DNA of 62,000 nucleotides from Mesostigma viride (lineage: Eukaryota; Streptophyta; Mesostigmatophyceae; Mesostigmatales; Mesostigmataceae), in contig RPFO01000041.1 of NCBI GenBank assembly GCA_009746045.1, positions 396,721 to 458,720 of the forward strand. The letters run 5' to 3'. Below are positions 1 to 12,226 of the stretch, in pieces. Both the position numbers and the translations under genes were made by a program. The notes under the pieces were generated by a model. The model was not told where the DNA came from. It was given only the letters and a program-made list of their open reading frames with translations, and ran no database searches. Position 1 is the stretch's first letter; the number at the start of each line of letters is the position of its first letter.

Positions 1-537
1 CTTGTTAGACACAACAGACAAGTTATATCCAAGTCGACTATCTGTTGAAGTTATAGTTGACTTTTGGCAAGGGTTGTTTGATTGATGAAACAAGGAAACC
101 CTTGAATTACACCATAGCTTTAGCTCTCTCACACGCACACATGCACAGCCGCCACAAACAGGATAAAAGTCATCGTGCACGCAGCATCCTCAACCCTAAC
201 CCGGAAGGACCAATCAAAAGTGAGGATCACTCAGATAAGATCTTAGCTCCGATCCTCAAACACAACACAAAGCCAGCATACGGAATCTCCATGACCTGGA
301 ACCAGATCCACCAGGTACAACGGTATTAAGAGAATCTATGACTGACTGAACAAAACCATGCAAAGTACCCTACGTGGATCAGGCACGACCAATGAGGTAG
401 AAAATTAAATTCGACAGATCTCAGCAGGCCCAATATCCATCAGACGTCGAAGCCTCCTAACTTCCAAATAATTGTCCTAAAGAACTCATAATAAGATCAA
501 CAGTAGGAAACTTTGGATGTAACATTTGGTTGTTACA
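1..537 (-). repeat. 3' LTR of the gypsy element (partial)
   Basis: This segment matches 12,381-12,930 of the complete LTR with small indels and ends with the same GTTACA terminus. About 150 bp of the LTR must lie to the left of the window. It is the 3' LTR because the element reads on the minus strand. Confidence 0.92.
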
Positions 538-548
538 TATCTCCCCTC
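538..548 (-). other. polypurine tract of the gypsy element
   Basis: On the minus strand GAGGGGAGATA directly abuts the TGTAAC start of the 3' LTR. This is the position and composition expected of the plus-strand primer. Confidence 0.75.
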
Positions 549-702
549 AAGAAGGAACTCCCAGTTCCTAGAAGCCAAGAAGAATAAAACAACAACCTCA
601 CAAAAACAACACAATAAACAGGAAGTCCACCACCTCTTGGGACAAGCAAGTGGGTTTTTACATCCCCAAAGGGCCTCCTATCTCATTATCATCTGATCAT
701 GG

Positions 703-2161
703 TCAACCCTGAATAAGACAATTCACCCACAGATGAAATGTCATCAAGTGACTAACACACAGGCAACCATGCCTGGATAATACAACTGCAAGACTACCAT
801 GAACCAGAACTGTCATTACTGGAAATCTGGACTGGACATCAGAACTGGCCTCCTCCATTCTGGATCCCCACCTCACTCCACAGCCCATCTCCAACCATCC
901 TGGAAACCCTTCACAGAGTGAACCAATCCCCCTTCTTCGTATCCTTCCCCCTCGTTCCAAACACTGGGAAATGCTCCACCATGGACACCAGATCTGGCCA
1001 GTTCCTGCTGACCTGAATAGCCAGGCAGGTCTCAGCAGCCTTGCCCAACTCAGCTGAAAACCTACTGCACTGGGCAGGGTAGGACAGAGTAACCACAGCC
1101 TGTCGGAGGGGGTCGAAGACCCAGCCACTGGCAGTCTTATGGCGACACAGCCAGCTGCTATAGGCCACCACAGCTGTAGAAAGGCCTTGATAGGCCCCCA
1201 CCTGGCCCCCAAGATGGGTACCAGCACCCTCAAGGGCGTGAGCCTGGCCCTCAGCTCGTTAGGGAACTTTGGTAACTGCAGCCCCACGAAACCGTGCTGT
1301 CCTTGTGTGGAAAACATGACATCACAGAGCAGCTGGACGACGGAGTCATGTCAAACTCTCCCTGCTTGACAGCTTGCTCGTAGCTCAGAGTAGGTCTGGG
1401 AATAACCTGGCTTGAGCTCTGCAAAGGCGAGTCTCAGGTCACTGGGCAGAGCCGCCATCAAGTCCTGGCCCTCCACCGGCCTCATGTCAAACGAAGGCCA
1501 CGGGTACACTGCAAAGACGGTGTGCATAATATAAGCCACCATGGGTGAACCAATCTCACAGAGACTGGGGGGCAGACAGTCCAGGGCCAACTCTACCATA
1601 CCCTCAGGTACTAGTTCACCCTCCTCCACCACTGTCTGATCCAGCCTGCATGGCTGTGTACAAGGATTTACACCACTCGCACTGTTCAGGAACAATTTAC
1701 GGTGGTCCAAGTACTGCTCCACCTGTTTTGTTGGGACAACGACCTGGGCAAGTGTACCACCACCTTAGGGGGTGGAGGAGCCTCCGTAGAGAGGGGACTG
1801 AGGCCACCGGGGTGGGGATAGCCTCCTGAGCTACTGGAGCCTCAGAAACTGCAGGCACAGCAGAACCCACAGTTGGAATGTGCCCAGCCCTCAAGTGTTC
1901 TGCCATCTGAGTAACCAGACCCTCCACATTAATCAACCTGGTTATCAAGGCCCCGTGACGCTGCTCGTGCCGTTGCTGATCATGTACCATACGCTGGAAC
2001 AGGTTGAGAAAATGGGCTTCCACAAACCCAGCGTCTTCCTGGATCGAAGTACCTGGGGCTCTGGGGCCAGCGTAGTCGTGCTGAAAGACATACGTAGCCC
2101 TCACGTCCTCTTGGAGTTGGGCAGGTGGCCTGGGTGTCCCCTCAGGATGGGAGTCTGCCAT
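703..2161 (-). pseudogene. Extra 3' ORF of the gypsy element, unknown function, frameshifted
   Basis: Downstream of the chromodomain and before the 3' LTR there is about 1.45 kb of protein-like sequence spread over three minus-strand frames (roughly 2,161-1,700, 1,722-1,351 and 1,317-911). The start at 2,161 begins MADSHPEGTPRPP. It is followed by a charged, probably coiled segment (FLNLFQRMVHDQQRHEQRHG), then a proline/valine-rich linker, then a globular-looking part (FLNSASGVNPCTQP, PSDLRLAFAELKPGYSQ, LRQAVVTLSYPAQCSRF). No signal peptide, membrane segment or other envelope feature is visible. It may be an accessory or second gag-like product; I do not recognise the family. Confidence 0.55.
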
Positions 2162-2222
2162 GGCTGGCAACCACAGACACACAGCACCAAAAAGAGGGTT
2201 AGCAGTGCTCACTGGGAGCTAT

Positions 2223-4777
2223 GAAGGGGAGCACACCGCTCAGAGCCCATGACATACCACTCAGGCAAGGTGATCCATGACGCTGACAATACTCTAGTAC
2301 AGCAGAGTGACTGTTGGTGAGATCAGACAACCACAGCCACGTAGCAGTCACCTCTAGCTCTCCCTTCCAGTGTACCTTAAACTGCAGCTGTTTAGTCCGA
2401 CCTTTCCCTTTCACCCTGTGAGCCAACAACCGCTCCACTTGATAGATCTTCTCCCCCTCTGAATCCAACTCATAAGGCAAGGGGCAGACAATCTGCCTGG
2501 CAAGGTGTTACGCCTGTACAGCTTCAGCTGGCTAGGTGAAAAATATTATTCCTGAGCTTCCAGTGGGAAGGCACCTGGACCTGGACCACAGTACCATAGT
2601 GAAAGGTGGCCAACACTGGGTAAGGACCCAACCAGAGGGGTTGCAGTTTCCTGCATTGCTCCTTCTCCGGCAGCACTCTGTTGGCTTCCAACGACACCAA
2701 GTCCCCGGGAGCTACAAAGGAATGACTGGCCACCGTTTGCTGCCAGGCGTTAGTCAGGTACTTGTCCTGTGTCTTCAACAGCTGGGTAGCCACAATGCTG
2801 TGAGCCTCCTGGAAGGAAGCCAACAACTGCTGGACTGAACCAAGACGTCGCTGGAAAGGGCCTTCAGCGTCTCTGTCAGGCAGTTCCAAGTCGAATGGTG
2901 TCAGGGGACACTGGCCATTGCAGATCACGAAGGGGGACATCTGGTGAGGAGCCAGCGGAGAGTTGTTGATTGCGAACTCTATGAAAGGTAGCTTCTTGTC
3001 CCAGTCCTTGTTGTCGTGGGTACAATAGAGCTTTTGACACTCCCTGACAATTCTGTTCATCCTCTCCACCGCCCCAGTACTGGCACACCTGTATGCCACA
3101 CCGAAGGCCAGCTTAGTGTCTAGGATGTCAAAGAATGACTTCCAAAACCCTGACAACCAGAGGGGGTCCTGATCAGTGATGATCACTCTAGGCATGCCGT
3201 GCAGACGGTAGATCTCCTTCATAAACAAGTCCACACACTGTGCAGCCGTGAGGTGAGCATTGCAAGGAATCAGATGGCACATCCTGGAAAGTCTGTCCAT
3301 GACTACAAGGATCCTGTCATTGCCACCATCTGACATGGGCAGACCACAGATAAAATCCATAGTCACACTGATCCAAGGGCGCAGGGGAATGGGCATCGCC
3401 ATAGGAAAGATGGGCGTGGCTTGGTTCCTGACCTTATTTCTCTGGCAGGAGTCACAAGAATCCACATAGACCTTAACATCCTGATAAAGGCCAGGCCACC
3501 AAAACCTCTGCTGCACCTCATGAAGTAGCTTAGCATAACCAGGATGACACGCAGTCACATCGTCATGGAAACAATGTAACACTGTGGGAATGGCCATCTC
3601 AGGCACATACACCTTTCTAGTCACCGTGTGCTCTGCATCATGAGTGTGAACATACAGAACGCCCTCCCAGTACTCTACAGGTCTATTGCCAAAGTTGCCT
3701 CTCTGGATAGCTGCAGTGGCCATGTCCTCCGTTTTGGTGAAGGCCTTGATGACGTCCAGCAGGGAAATATTTAAAGGATTAGGCAACACCAGGTCCTTGT
3801 CAGGTCCCAGGGGCTGCATCTGCATCTCCTCTTCCTGTCCAGGGCTAGCCACCAACTGCTTGGATGAGACAGTAGTAGCTATAGGCCCTTTTGGCCTTGC
3901 CATCACCTGAGAGGCCAACACCTTGGACCGGCCTACCAACGAAGGGTCCATGACCCACTTCCTGGGCCTACCTCTGCTGCGCCTAGCAGGGTCTCCCTCA
4001 CCTGGCTGCACTGTGGGAGTGGGCACCACACCATCAGGACTTCTCCTAAGACTGTCAGACAGTGACTGGACACCCTCCTGGACGCCTGTCAACTCTGGGA
4101 CAGAGCCCTGGTCGATGAGCATCACGGGACCACCGTTATTCCCTACAGGTGGTGTCAACAGTTGAGAAGCCTTCTGGTTGTTGGCCTGAGCTCTAGTCAC
4201 AGCTCCGCACTCTACCACAGAAATCAGGGCAGCACAGATGTCCAAGTCCTCATGGAAACCTCCCATCAAATCCCTCCTCCTGGACAAGGCGTCAGGCACC
4301 ACATTCTGCGTACCAGGAATGTACCTCACAGAGAAGGGTCCAAATCCTCCCAGGAACTCCATCCATCCAGCCATCCTCTTACTCATCCGGGTCTGTTCCA
4401 ACACATGTACCAATGGTCTGTGGTCAGTCATCAGGGTAATAGACTCGTTGCCCTGTCCATCCCTGGCGCTGCTGGCCACAGAAAACTGAGCCCCCTTCAG
4501 TAGGTGTTCCCACTTGTGACAGGCCACCACCAATCCCAGCAACTCCTGCTCATGAACAGGGTAGTTACGTTCTGCAGACGTCATACTCCTGGACATGTAT
4601 TCCACTGGTTGAGGGCCCTTGCCATGATCTTGCATTAGTACTGCACCAATAGCACCCTGTGAGGCATCAGACCTAACCTGGTATGGCAAGTCTGGGTTGG
4701 GGCCCACCAGCACGGGAGCAGTGGTAAGCTTCTGCTTCAACACATCAAAAGCTTGTTGGCATGCTGCCGTCCACTCA
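2223..4777 (-). pseudogene. pol: Gypsy pol, 3' portion: RNase H, integrase, chromodomain
   Basis: RNase H begins near 4,690 (QVRSDASQGAIGAVLMQD, then LMTDHRPLVHVLEQ and the closing PDALSRR). The integrase has an HHCC zinc finger (HPGYAKLLHEV...CDSCQRNK) and a DDE core: D in VTMDFICGLP, D in IITDQDPLWLSGFW, E in STGAVERMNRIV. A GPY-type C-terminus follows (PLWLGPYPVLATFHYG). After a small frameshift near 2,500 comes a chromodomain (about 2,470-2,270; EKIYQVERLLAHRV..QLQFKVHWKG), which in chromoviruses directs integration to modified chromatin. The upstream half of pol lies at 8,471-10,093, on the far side of the inserted element. Confidence 0.9.
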
Positions 4778-6438
4778 CATTGCATTACCGAAAGCCAAGC
4801 CTTGACCCCCAAGACGTCCGGCTTTCAAGTTGGAGTGTACCCCCGCGGCATCTAGCAATGCCGACTAGTTTCAAGTGCGCACCAGTCAAAGTAGTTACCC
4901 TTCGCACAAACTCCAGCCACACATTTTCGTAACCGCCCTTTTGGCACCGCAGGAACTATTCTGTCTGATTCGGCCAGATTTCATCCAAGGAATCGGAAAG
5001 GAAAAACGGTGGAATCAGAAAAGGAAAACGGTGGAATCATTTTCAGCCTGACCTAGTACAACACTATCGTCCGTTCAAGTCCGGCCTCACGGCCCATGCG
5101 ACGCCATGTCGACCCGCCCATGCTTAGCCTTTTTTGCGCTAGACTAAAGAAAAATGGTCCCGTTCTTGCCTAAGCAAAAAAATGCACCTCAGCACCTGCT
5201 AGCCATGGTATATTTGCTAGCGATGGCAGTCTGGGAAACTTACAAACCAAACGGCAAATCAATCCAATCTCACGTTCAAAATGCCGCTTCCGTAGACATG
5301 TGTCGACTACTTTGTTTATGCGTGTGATTCAAACAAGCCAATTGTGAATTCCAGATTAGGAGTTAAGGTTTATGGCTGGCAGGACTGATATATTGCATGA
5401 CGACACACCCTTTTTTGGCTTGAGACAGAAAGCTGTATATAAATTTCTTACATGAGATGTTTGTCATGTTCATTTTGATTTTAACGCACAGCCCCCCATT
5501 CAGCATGTCGAATGGCATGCGCATGTGCTGGCCGGCAGCCACTGCCATGTCGCCGGATCAGACTGGCGTACAAACCACACAATCTTCTTGTTCACGCATG
5601 CTAACCACAACCATCGGTAAGCCGACGTTGTGCAGGAATTTTTTTTCATATGCCTTGGTTTAATAGTGGACGCTGCATCCCTGATTCGGCCGTGAAGCTT
5701 GTTGTCAGCTAGACGTTAGCAGCTGAGTGCCGGGCCGCCCTATGTGGAATAACTTTCACATTGTCCATCGGCATTAACAGTTGAAAATTCCCTCCGATCG
5801 ACCATGCCATAACAGGAAAATGCCATCATCTGTTGCAGTCCAGGCTTATATTTGCCACGATGTGGTGTGTGCCAGTTGTGCCACCTGTAATTTACATTAC
5901 TAGGCTTGGTGTTCCTAGGGATTCCATTCATGGTGTTCCACTTAGTAGCCATACCAGCATGCCTTGCAGTTTTCACAATAGATTGCCTGCAGGCCATATC
6001 AAACCCAACTCCCAAGTTGTCCAGTAATGCATGTGGTACCAATGAACCTTACCTTGTACAGTAAAATAAGTTATGATATTGGTTGATGTTGTGCGCCCGT
6101 GCTTTCAATTTGTTTCATAATCCATGTGCCGTTCAGGCATGCACGTGTGAAACATCCAGGTATGCCTGTCATCTTCCCCCCCCCGTATGATTCAATATCT
6201 CAGAGCCCAGATTGTTGTGGCACTGCGATAATGCATTATATAGCGTTGAAGAAAATGTGGGGCAGGTATTTGTGCAATTAACGCGCCATACGAACATTCC
6301 GGACGGTACATTCCGGTGATGTCGGGCAGTTGGGGGGTTCGCTTGGTCCCTTGGTTGCTTCCTCGCTTGGCTGCCACTGCGGGGGTGTAAGGACAGGTGC
6401 TCAAATGGAGAGACACTAGACGTGCATGCATGTTTGAT

Positions 6439-6960
6439 GGATGGGTGGGTGGGTGGGTGGGTGGGTGGGTGGGTGGGTGGGTGGGTGGGTGGGTGGGTGG
6501 GTGCAGGTGGGTGGGTGGGTGCAGGTGGGTGGGTGGGTGCAGGTGGGTGGGTGGGTGCAGGTGGGTGGGTGGGTGGGTGGGTGGGTGGGTGGGCGGGCGG
6601 GCGGCGGCGGGCGGGCGGGTGGGTGGGTGGGTGGGTGGGTGGGTGGGTGGGTGCAGGTGGGTGGGTGGGTGCAGGTGGGTGGGTGGGTGCAGGTGGGTGG
6701 GTGGGTGGGTGGGTGGGTGGGTGGGTGGGTGGGTGGGTGGGTGGGTGGGTGGGTGGGTGGGTGGGTGGGTGGGCGGGCGGGGGCGGGCGGGCGGGCGGGC
6801 GGGTGGGTGGGTGGGTGGGTGGGTGGGTGGGTGGGTGGATGGGTGGGTGGGTGGGTGGGTGGGTGGGTGGGTGGTGGGTGGGTGGGTGGGTGGGTGGGTG
6901 GGTGGGTGGGTGGGTGGGTGGGTGGGTGGGTGGGTGGGTGGGTGGGTGGGTGGGTGGGTG

Positions 6961-7034
<74 letters not shown>

Positions 7035-7035
7035 G
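6439..7035. repeat. (GGTG)n array with GCAG-containing variants followed by (GA)n
   Basis: From about 6,440 to 6,960 the plus strand is almost pure GTGG tetramer. It is broken by GGGTGCAGGT variants in two clusters (6,501-6,560 and 6,652-6,690) and by GGGCGGGCGG blocks. From 6,961 to about 7,035 it becomes (GA)n. Long ORFs on both strands here (WVGG or THPP repeats) are by-products of the stop-free tetramer and are not genes. Confidence 0.97.
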
Positions 7036-7594
7036 ACATGTGTGTGTGTCTGGCTGTCTGGGTGGGTGGGTGTGCGTGCTTGGGTGCGTGGGACAGTGTG
7101 GATGTGGGTGTGCTTGCTTGCGTGGGTGCGTGAGGGAGGGAGTGGCTGGGTGAGCGAGTCAAGCATGCACGTGTCAAACAGCCAGGTAGAATTGTCATCC
7201 TTTCCCCCCATCATGACAAATCATTGGCATGGATTGTTGTGGCACTGCCATCATGCACTACAGCGCTGAAGAAAACGACGATGGGCAAATATATGTGAAA
7301 GTGACACAACATAGCCCATGGCGGTGGCTGCTATCAACAAGCAGCTCTTGCCTCCATGCACAGTCAAACACCTGCATCTTCTTCAATGCAGATTATTGAC
7401 ATCTCTTTTGTATATTATGTACAGATTATTTGCATTTGTAATATTATTTGTATACCACTGCAGTTTGCAACATGTAACCAGTGTTGCTAGTAATCTGGTA
7501 ATGTGAGCCGTGTTGATATCAAAGTGCTGCGATGCAAGTCATACATCAGAACTAAAGCGGCAACACTGGCTACGGACACAAAGAGTCATACACA

Positions 7595-7620
7595 CGCGCG
7601 CACACACACACACACACACC
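7595..7620. repeat. (CA)n microsatellite
   Basis: A short alternating GC then CA tract lies inside the TIR element. No gene is visible from 7,036 to 8,453. Confidence 0.9.
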
Positions 7621-8470
7621 GTGCTTCGTGCATCGCGACCCAGGGCCTGACAAGCTGCGGCCGAGACCAATGCCGAACACACCCATGCTCAGAGCACATT
7701 GCGGATGCCAGGCACACCGCGTTTGCCATGGAACACATGGGTAGACGCTTCGTAAACGTGACAACGAATGACCCGCTGAGATCCCCACACTTGCGCACGG
7801 GAAAGGCGGCACACTTACGTTTCATAGATTAGCCGGGGCGAGATAGTAGCTCGTTTGCCTAGCCGTCATTAAGCCTATAGGCGTTCCAAGAAACGCATGA
7901 AATTTCTCTACCACTACCGGTGGCGCACTATCGGTCTATGATCGCAGAAACTTCTCTTGAAGGGGCCTTACACTGTCGTGCATGTAACCACGGAGCTTGA
8001 ATGGTGGCATGACAACGAAAGAAAGTTTTCCTTAAGCCCGACCTCCCCTCCCGCATTCCACTGGTGATATTACAGCTGTTATAACTCCTGGAGCTAAAAA
8101 CATGCGGAAAACATGCTGGGCGAGTCCTGTCAAAATTAAAAACCAACAGACTTGATTGACAGCGCCGTTTAAACGACAGCAAGAGCTTCCATGCCATCGA
8201 ACACTGCCCGAGGTTGGTCTAATTTAAAGACTAAGCCTGCCGTCTCAGAAAAAAATGTTCTATGCTCGGAGTCCACGGAATCAGGAAGTCGGCCCGCAGG
8301 TGCCGTACAGATCCGGTAGTGACTCGTGAAGTGAAAGATTTGGGCAGATTTGGGCAGATCGGGTTTGGTCGATCCGGTCCTGGATCAGTCCGTACGCTGA
8401 AATTTGCGCGCCGTCCGTTGTACTTGAATTTTCAAGGGAAACGAATGTTGCCTCTTTCGGTAATGCAATG

Positions 8471-9341
8471 AAGGGAACATCCTTCTTGAGCAGGGCTAAC
8501 AGGGGACCAGAGATGGCCGCCATGTCAGGAATGAACCGTCGGTACCAGCCCACCAGGCCCAGAAAGGATCTGACATCATGAGCTGACTTCAACACAGGCC
8601 ACTCCAAAACAGCAGAGACCTTGCTGGCCTCAGGAGTCATACCTGCAGCGCTCAGCTGGTAGCCCAGAAACTTCACCTCTTGGCCCCACTCCACCTTGGA
8701 CCTCTTCACCGACAGATGATACTGATGGATCACCTTAAGGACCTCCTCCACGTTCTCCAGATGCTCCCTGAAGGTACGAGAGTGTACCAGAATGTCGTCC
8801 AGGTAGACGACCACACAAGTCCTGAAGACCACCCTGGTAGTGTCACACAAGTGGGCAATGTCCTTGAACCTGGGGTTGCGAAGGTCAGGTGAGATCTGGG
8901 GCAGGGCATTTCCAGTCAGGTGGCCAAAGATGGCATTGACAAACATCTGCATAGTGGCAGGACTGTTAGAGGCACCCATGGGCATTACTGTCCACTGGAA
9001 CTGTCCCCATGGGTAGAAAAGGCCGTCTTGGGGATGTCCTCAGTAGCCACCCTGATCTGCCAGAAAGCATGCCTGAGGTCAAACTTGGTAAAGAAGGCAG
9101 CTCCTGCAGTCCTCTCCAGCAACTCATCAATTCTGGGCAGAGGGTACCTGGACTTGACAGTCACCTTGTTCAGTCCCCTCAGGTCAATGCACAACCTCCA
9201 CCCCCCATCATGCTTGGGTACAAGCAAACACCCAGAACTGAAAGGACTGTTAGCTGGGAGGATCAGACCAGCCTCCAACAGGCCAATAAGTATGGTCTTC
9301 AGCTCTGCCATCTCTGCAGGGCCCATCCTGTACATAGGCAC
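8471..9341 (-). pseudogene. pol: Gypsy reverse transcriptase (5' part of split pol)
   Basis: The first RT block (9,341-8,985) contains RMGPAEMAELKTILIGLLEAG, a KHDGGWRLCIDLRGLNKVT segment and FFTKFDLRHAFWQIRV. A frameshift near 8,985 then leads into PMGASNSPATMQMFVNAIFG and the catalytic VVVYLDDILVHS, with YLDD encoded at 8,805-8,794. The connection domain follows (FLGLVGWYRRFIPDMA), ending at DVPF where the TIR element begins. The reading frame enters from the protease ORF with another shift near 9,320. It is not functional as it stands. Confidence 0.93.
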
Positions 9342-10093
9342 AAAGGAGGACGAGCACCCTCTACCAACTTGATGACATGTGTGATGGGTCCCTCAGGAGG
9401 ATACTGGGGCATCTTGTCCTCAAAGATGGCTCCATACCTGTCCAACAAGGCATCATGCTGCTGTTGTTGCTCAGTGGTGACAGTAGAACTGACAGCATTG
9501 ACAGAATGACCACTAGCAGACTCAGGTTCATTAGGCACCAAATGCAGGAAAAAGATGTGTTCCACTGGATAGGTGGCCAAATAAGACAGAGTATGCTTGG
9601 CAGACCACACATGCTTCAGTAGGGCAGCCCGTTTCTCCTCCAAAGTCGGCTCTTGATCCACCCCTTTCGCACCTGCTTCCCCTCCCTTGCCATCATTGAC
9701 AGCTGTCTGTGTGGAACAGCACTCAGTGGCTGTTCTTCTCCCCCCTGGCAACACACAGGTAGCATCCCACACTGTCCCATCCTTGAACTGGACCACCCTG
9801 TCAGGCCAAGAAATAGCAGGATTGGTGTCAGACAACCATGGGATCCCCAAAATCACATCTGCTGCCGTGAGGGGAATGACATCTGCTGTCACTTCCAAAG
9901 TCTGGGATGAACAAACTTGGAAGATGAGCTGCACATAGCCAGGTGAGCAGCTTCTCCTGCCATCAGAATACTGCACCATGACAGGTGTGGGGTGGGCCAA
10001 CACAGGCAACTTCAACTCCTGCACCAAGGATGCAGCAATATAATTACTGCCAGCACCAGAATCAATCATAAACAAGCAAGCTGGCTGAGCCAA
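9299..10093 (-). pseudogene. Gypsy aspartic protease (retropepsin) and PR-RT linker
   Basis: The ORF starts with MAQPACLFMIDSGAGSNYI, carrying the DSGA active site of Ty3-type proteases. The flap/second half ADVILGIPWLSDTNPAISW follows. The remaining part to 9,299 is the linker that leads into RT (RYGAIFEDKMPQYPPEGPITH). The link to gag upstream is through a frameshift near 10,100-10,220. Confidence 0.88.
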
Positions 10094-10219
10094 GGGACTG
10101 GCACGTTGAGGAGCCTAGCCTGAAACTTGAGTAAGTGACCTGGTACAGGAGGACCCACAGGGACAGCAGGGTCAGAAGCACCCACAGTGTTCACTGGCCT
10201 AACGTCAACAGCAGGCAGG

Positions 10220-12008
10220 TCAGACCTGGCCATGACAGAAGGATGACCTGGGGACCCAACTAGTTTTTTGACTCAGGTGGGTCTGGGAGTGCTCCACTGC
10301 CTGATGGTGGAAGCTGCTCAGGTGGTGCTGGAGGCTCATCCTCGTCCCCCCATCCTCCTCATCTGCCAGCAGCTGCATGAGAGCGTTCACCATCCTACGC
10401 TTATCCTGTCTGCTGAAGGGCCGAGCGCGGGACTGGAACCTCCCAGAGGGCTGGAAGTTGGGCTGGAACCCTGGCTGCATCCGGTGATCGCCAGCAGGAA
10501 CGCCAGGAGGTAGGCTGGGTGGCCTGGGAGATGGCAGGGCGCCAAAAGGTCCTCTCGTGGCAGGGGGAAACTGGTCCCGTCTAGGGCAGTCCCGTGCAAA
10601 GTGACCTGGCTGGTTGCAGATAAAACAGTTACCCTGGGTGGGATCCAAGGCATTGAGCTCCCCCAGGAGGTCATCCAGCTGGTTCAGGGACTTCTTGATG
10701 GGTGGCACTGGCGTGGCCACAGGCTCCCACTTGACAGAAAAAGCAGGCACACGACAGAGGGTGAGCACATAAGACAACACCTTGTCCCATTGCCATCCAC
10801 GTAGTCGAACTGGGAGAAGTGCTTGTCCACATCCAGTCGCACGTGTGGAGCCATGCCATGCAGTAGTCTGTGAAGCGCCTCTGCGTCAGAGCATTGGGGA
10901 ATCTTGGCTCTAAGGTTGGTGAATTGCTCCACGAACTGTGGCAGCGTCAAACCAGCCTGCGTACAGTTAGCCAGTGCGTCCCGATCCATGCGAAGCTGAT
11001 CCTGGGGTAACAGAAACCGGCGAAAGCCCAATAGGAGAGAGGGGAGGTCGGTACACGCACGTCCAGCCACAGAACGCAAAAACTCATCAAAACGGTCGCT
11101 GGCACTGTCGCTCATCCGCTGCCTAACCATTCTCTTCTGGATGTCCATCGTGAGACGTTCCTCTGCCTTGGGCCCGTAGTTGGCGAAGTGGATAGCGAAG
11201 ACATCCTGAAACTTGGTGGAGAAATGGTCGAAGCTGCGATGGGTAAGGTTGGTCAGCGATAGCTTGTCTACCGACTCCACCTTGGGAAAAGGAACAGTAC
11301 GAGGATACAAAGACGTGAGCTCCATCACTGGGGCGTGTGGTGCATTCTGACTCTCCGGCAATGTCGCAGCCACCGAGAGCCGTGGAGGCTCATGCCCCTG
11401 TGCATCTGTCCCTTCATCAACAAAAGGAGCGTCAACCGCATATACCCTTCGTGTACCCAGTGTTGGAGACGGTTGATCCACGAAAACAGACTCTCCATCG
11501 CCCGCCTGCCCTTGCGACTCAAGTTGCTGCACACGCGCAATAGTCCTACCCACACTCTTCTCCAGCGCTTCCGCCACACTTCTAGCTCTCGCAGCTTCCT
11601 CACGTTCATGTTGTAATCGAATTTTCTCCGCTGTCAGCTCGTCAGCCGCTAGCCGAGTGCCGTCTCGCCCCGGCACCGTGTTGTAGCCAAAACGAATAGC
11701 CGAACCGTATTCGGGTGCTGGCGAACGCGTGTCCTCCACGTTGGAAACCGTGGTCCACCTCTACCAGTGCCACGCAGGGAGGGCTCGCCTGGTTGCACAC
11801 CGAGGGGCAAGATGGAGAACTTTGGGCCGACCGACAGCGAATATCTGCGGGAAGCAGACATTAAGGTGGTATCTCCAAATAGTTGACGTCTGGGAGTAGA
11901 TGATGAAACCCTTTCATCACCGGTCGTCCGTTGAGCTGCTAAAGATGTGGTTGCATCTTCAACTCTCTTACTTGATAACGGTGGTTGTGTCTCCGGGTTA
12001 CTCATCAC
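10220..12008 (-). pseudogene. gag: Gypsy gag (capsid and zinc knuckle), frameshifted
   Basis: The N-terminal part (12,008-11,649, MMSNPETQPPLSSKR) and the capsid part (11,739-10,684) lie in different frames. The capsid contains an Arg/Glu-rich coiled stretch (EKIRLQHEREEAARARSV) and a Retrotrans_gag-like helix region (FSTKFQDVFAIHFANYG through LHGMAPHVRLDVDKHF). A further shift near 10,780 leads to the nucleocapsid CCHC knuckle CFICNQPGHFARDC and a basic tail (RFQSRARPFSRQDKRRM). At least two frameshifts mean no intact Gag is made. Confidence 0.85.
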
Positions 12009-12213
12009 TCCATGGGTCGCGCATGCCGGACTGGGGAACGTTAGAGACTTATGAGCTCAAAGCAGCTCTCAGAGCAAGACTGTCACATAAGGATGAGTCA
12101 CACTCTAAAAACTGTCCGAACACACAGCATAACGTACCCTCTCTGGGTCGGGCAAGAATTCCATTGTTAACCGTGAACTAATACTATCAAGACAACCAAC
12201 ACCTAGGTAGAAA

Positions 12214-12225
12214 CCTCCGATACCA
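12214..12225 (-). other. Primer binding site of the gypsy element
   Basis: One base inside the 5' LTR the minus strand reads TGGTATCGGAGG. This is one mismatch within the first ten bases from the plant-type initiator-Met PBS (TGGTATCAGA), so an initiator tRNA-Met primer is likely. Confidence 0.7.
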
Positions 12226-12226
12226 A

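Larger units (their letters stand above)
4778..8470. mobile_element. 3.7-kb non-coding element with 17-bp perfect terminal inverted repeats
   Basis: The left end (4,778-4,794) CATTGCATTACCGAAAG is the exact reverse complement of the right end (8,454-8,470). Deleting 4,778-8,470 joins gypsy pol in frame as ..DVPF-EWTAAC.., the spacing usual at the RT-RNase H junction. The insertion is therefore precise and left no visible target duplication. No credible coding sequence is inside; it holds a long GGTG/GA microsatellite and a CA repeat. It is probably a non-autonomous DNA transposon, with superfamily undetermined. Subterminal repeats such as AAAACGGTGGAATCA near 5,000-5,040 and GATTTGGGCAGAT near 8,340-8,360 are also present. 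Confidence 0.85.

Noticed and set aside
703-2161. env gene of an errantivirus-like gypsy
   Set aside because: No signal peptide, cleavage site or membrane anchor is visible, and the element has a chromodomain typical of chromoviruses.
6439-6960. CRISPR-like or telomeric array
   Set aside because: No repeat-spacer structure; the tetramer is not a known telomere repeat and the window is eukaryotic.
6192-7269. Long ORFs on both strands (THPP and WVGG repeats)
   Set aside because: They translate the stop-free GGTG tetramer and GA repeat in every frame; no flanking protein-like sequence.
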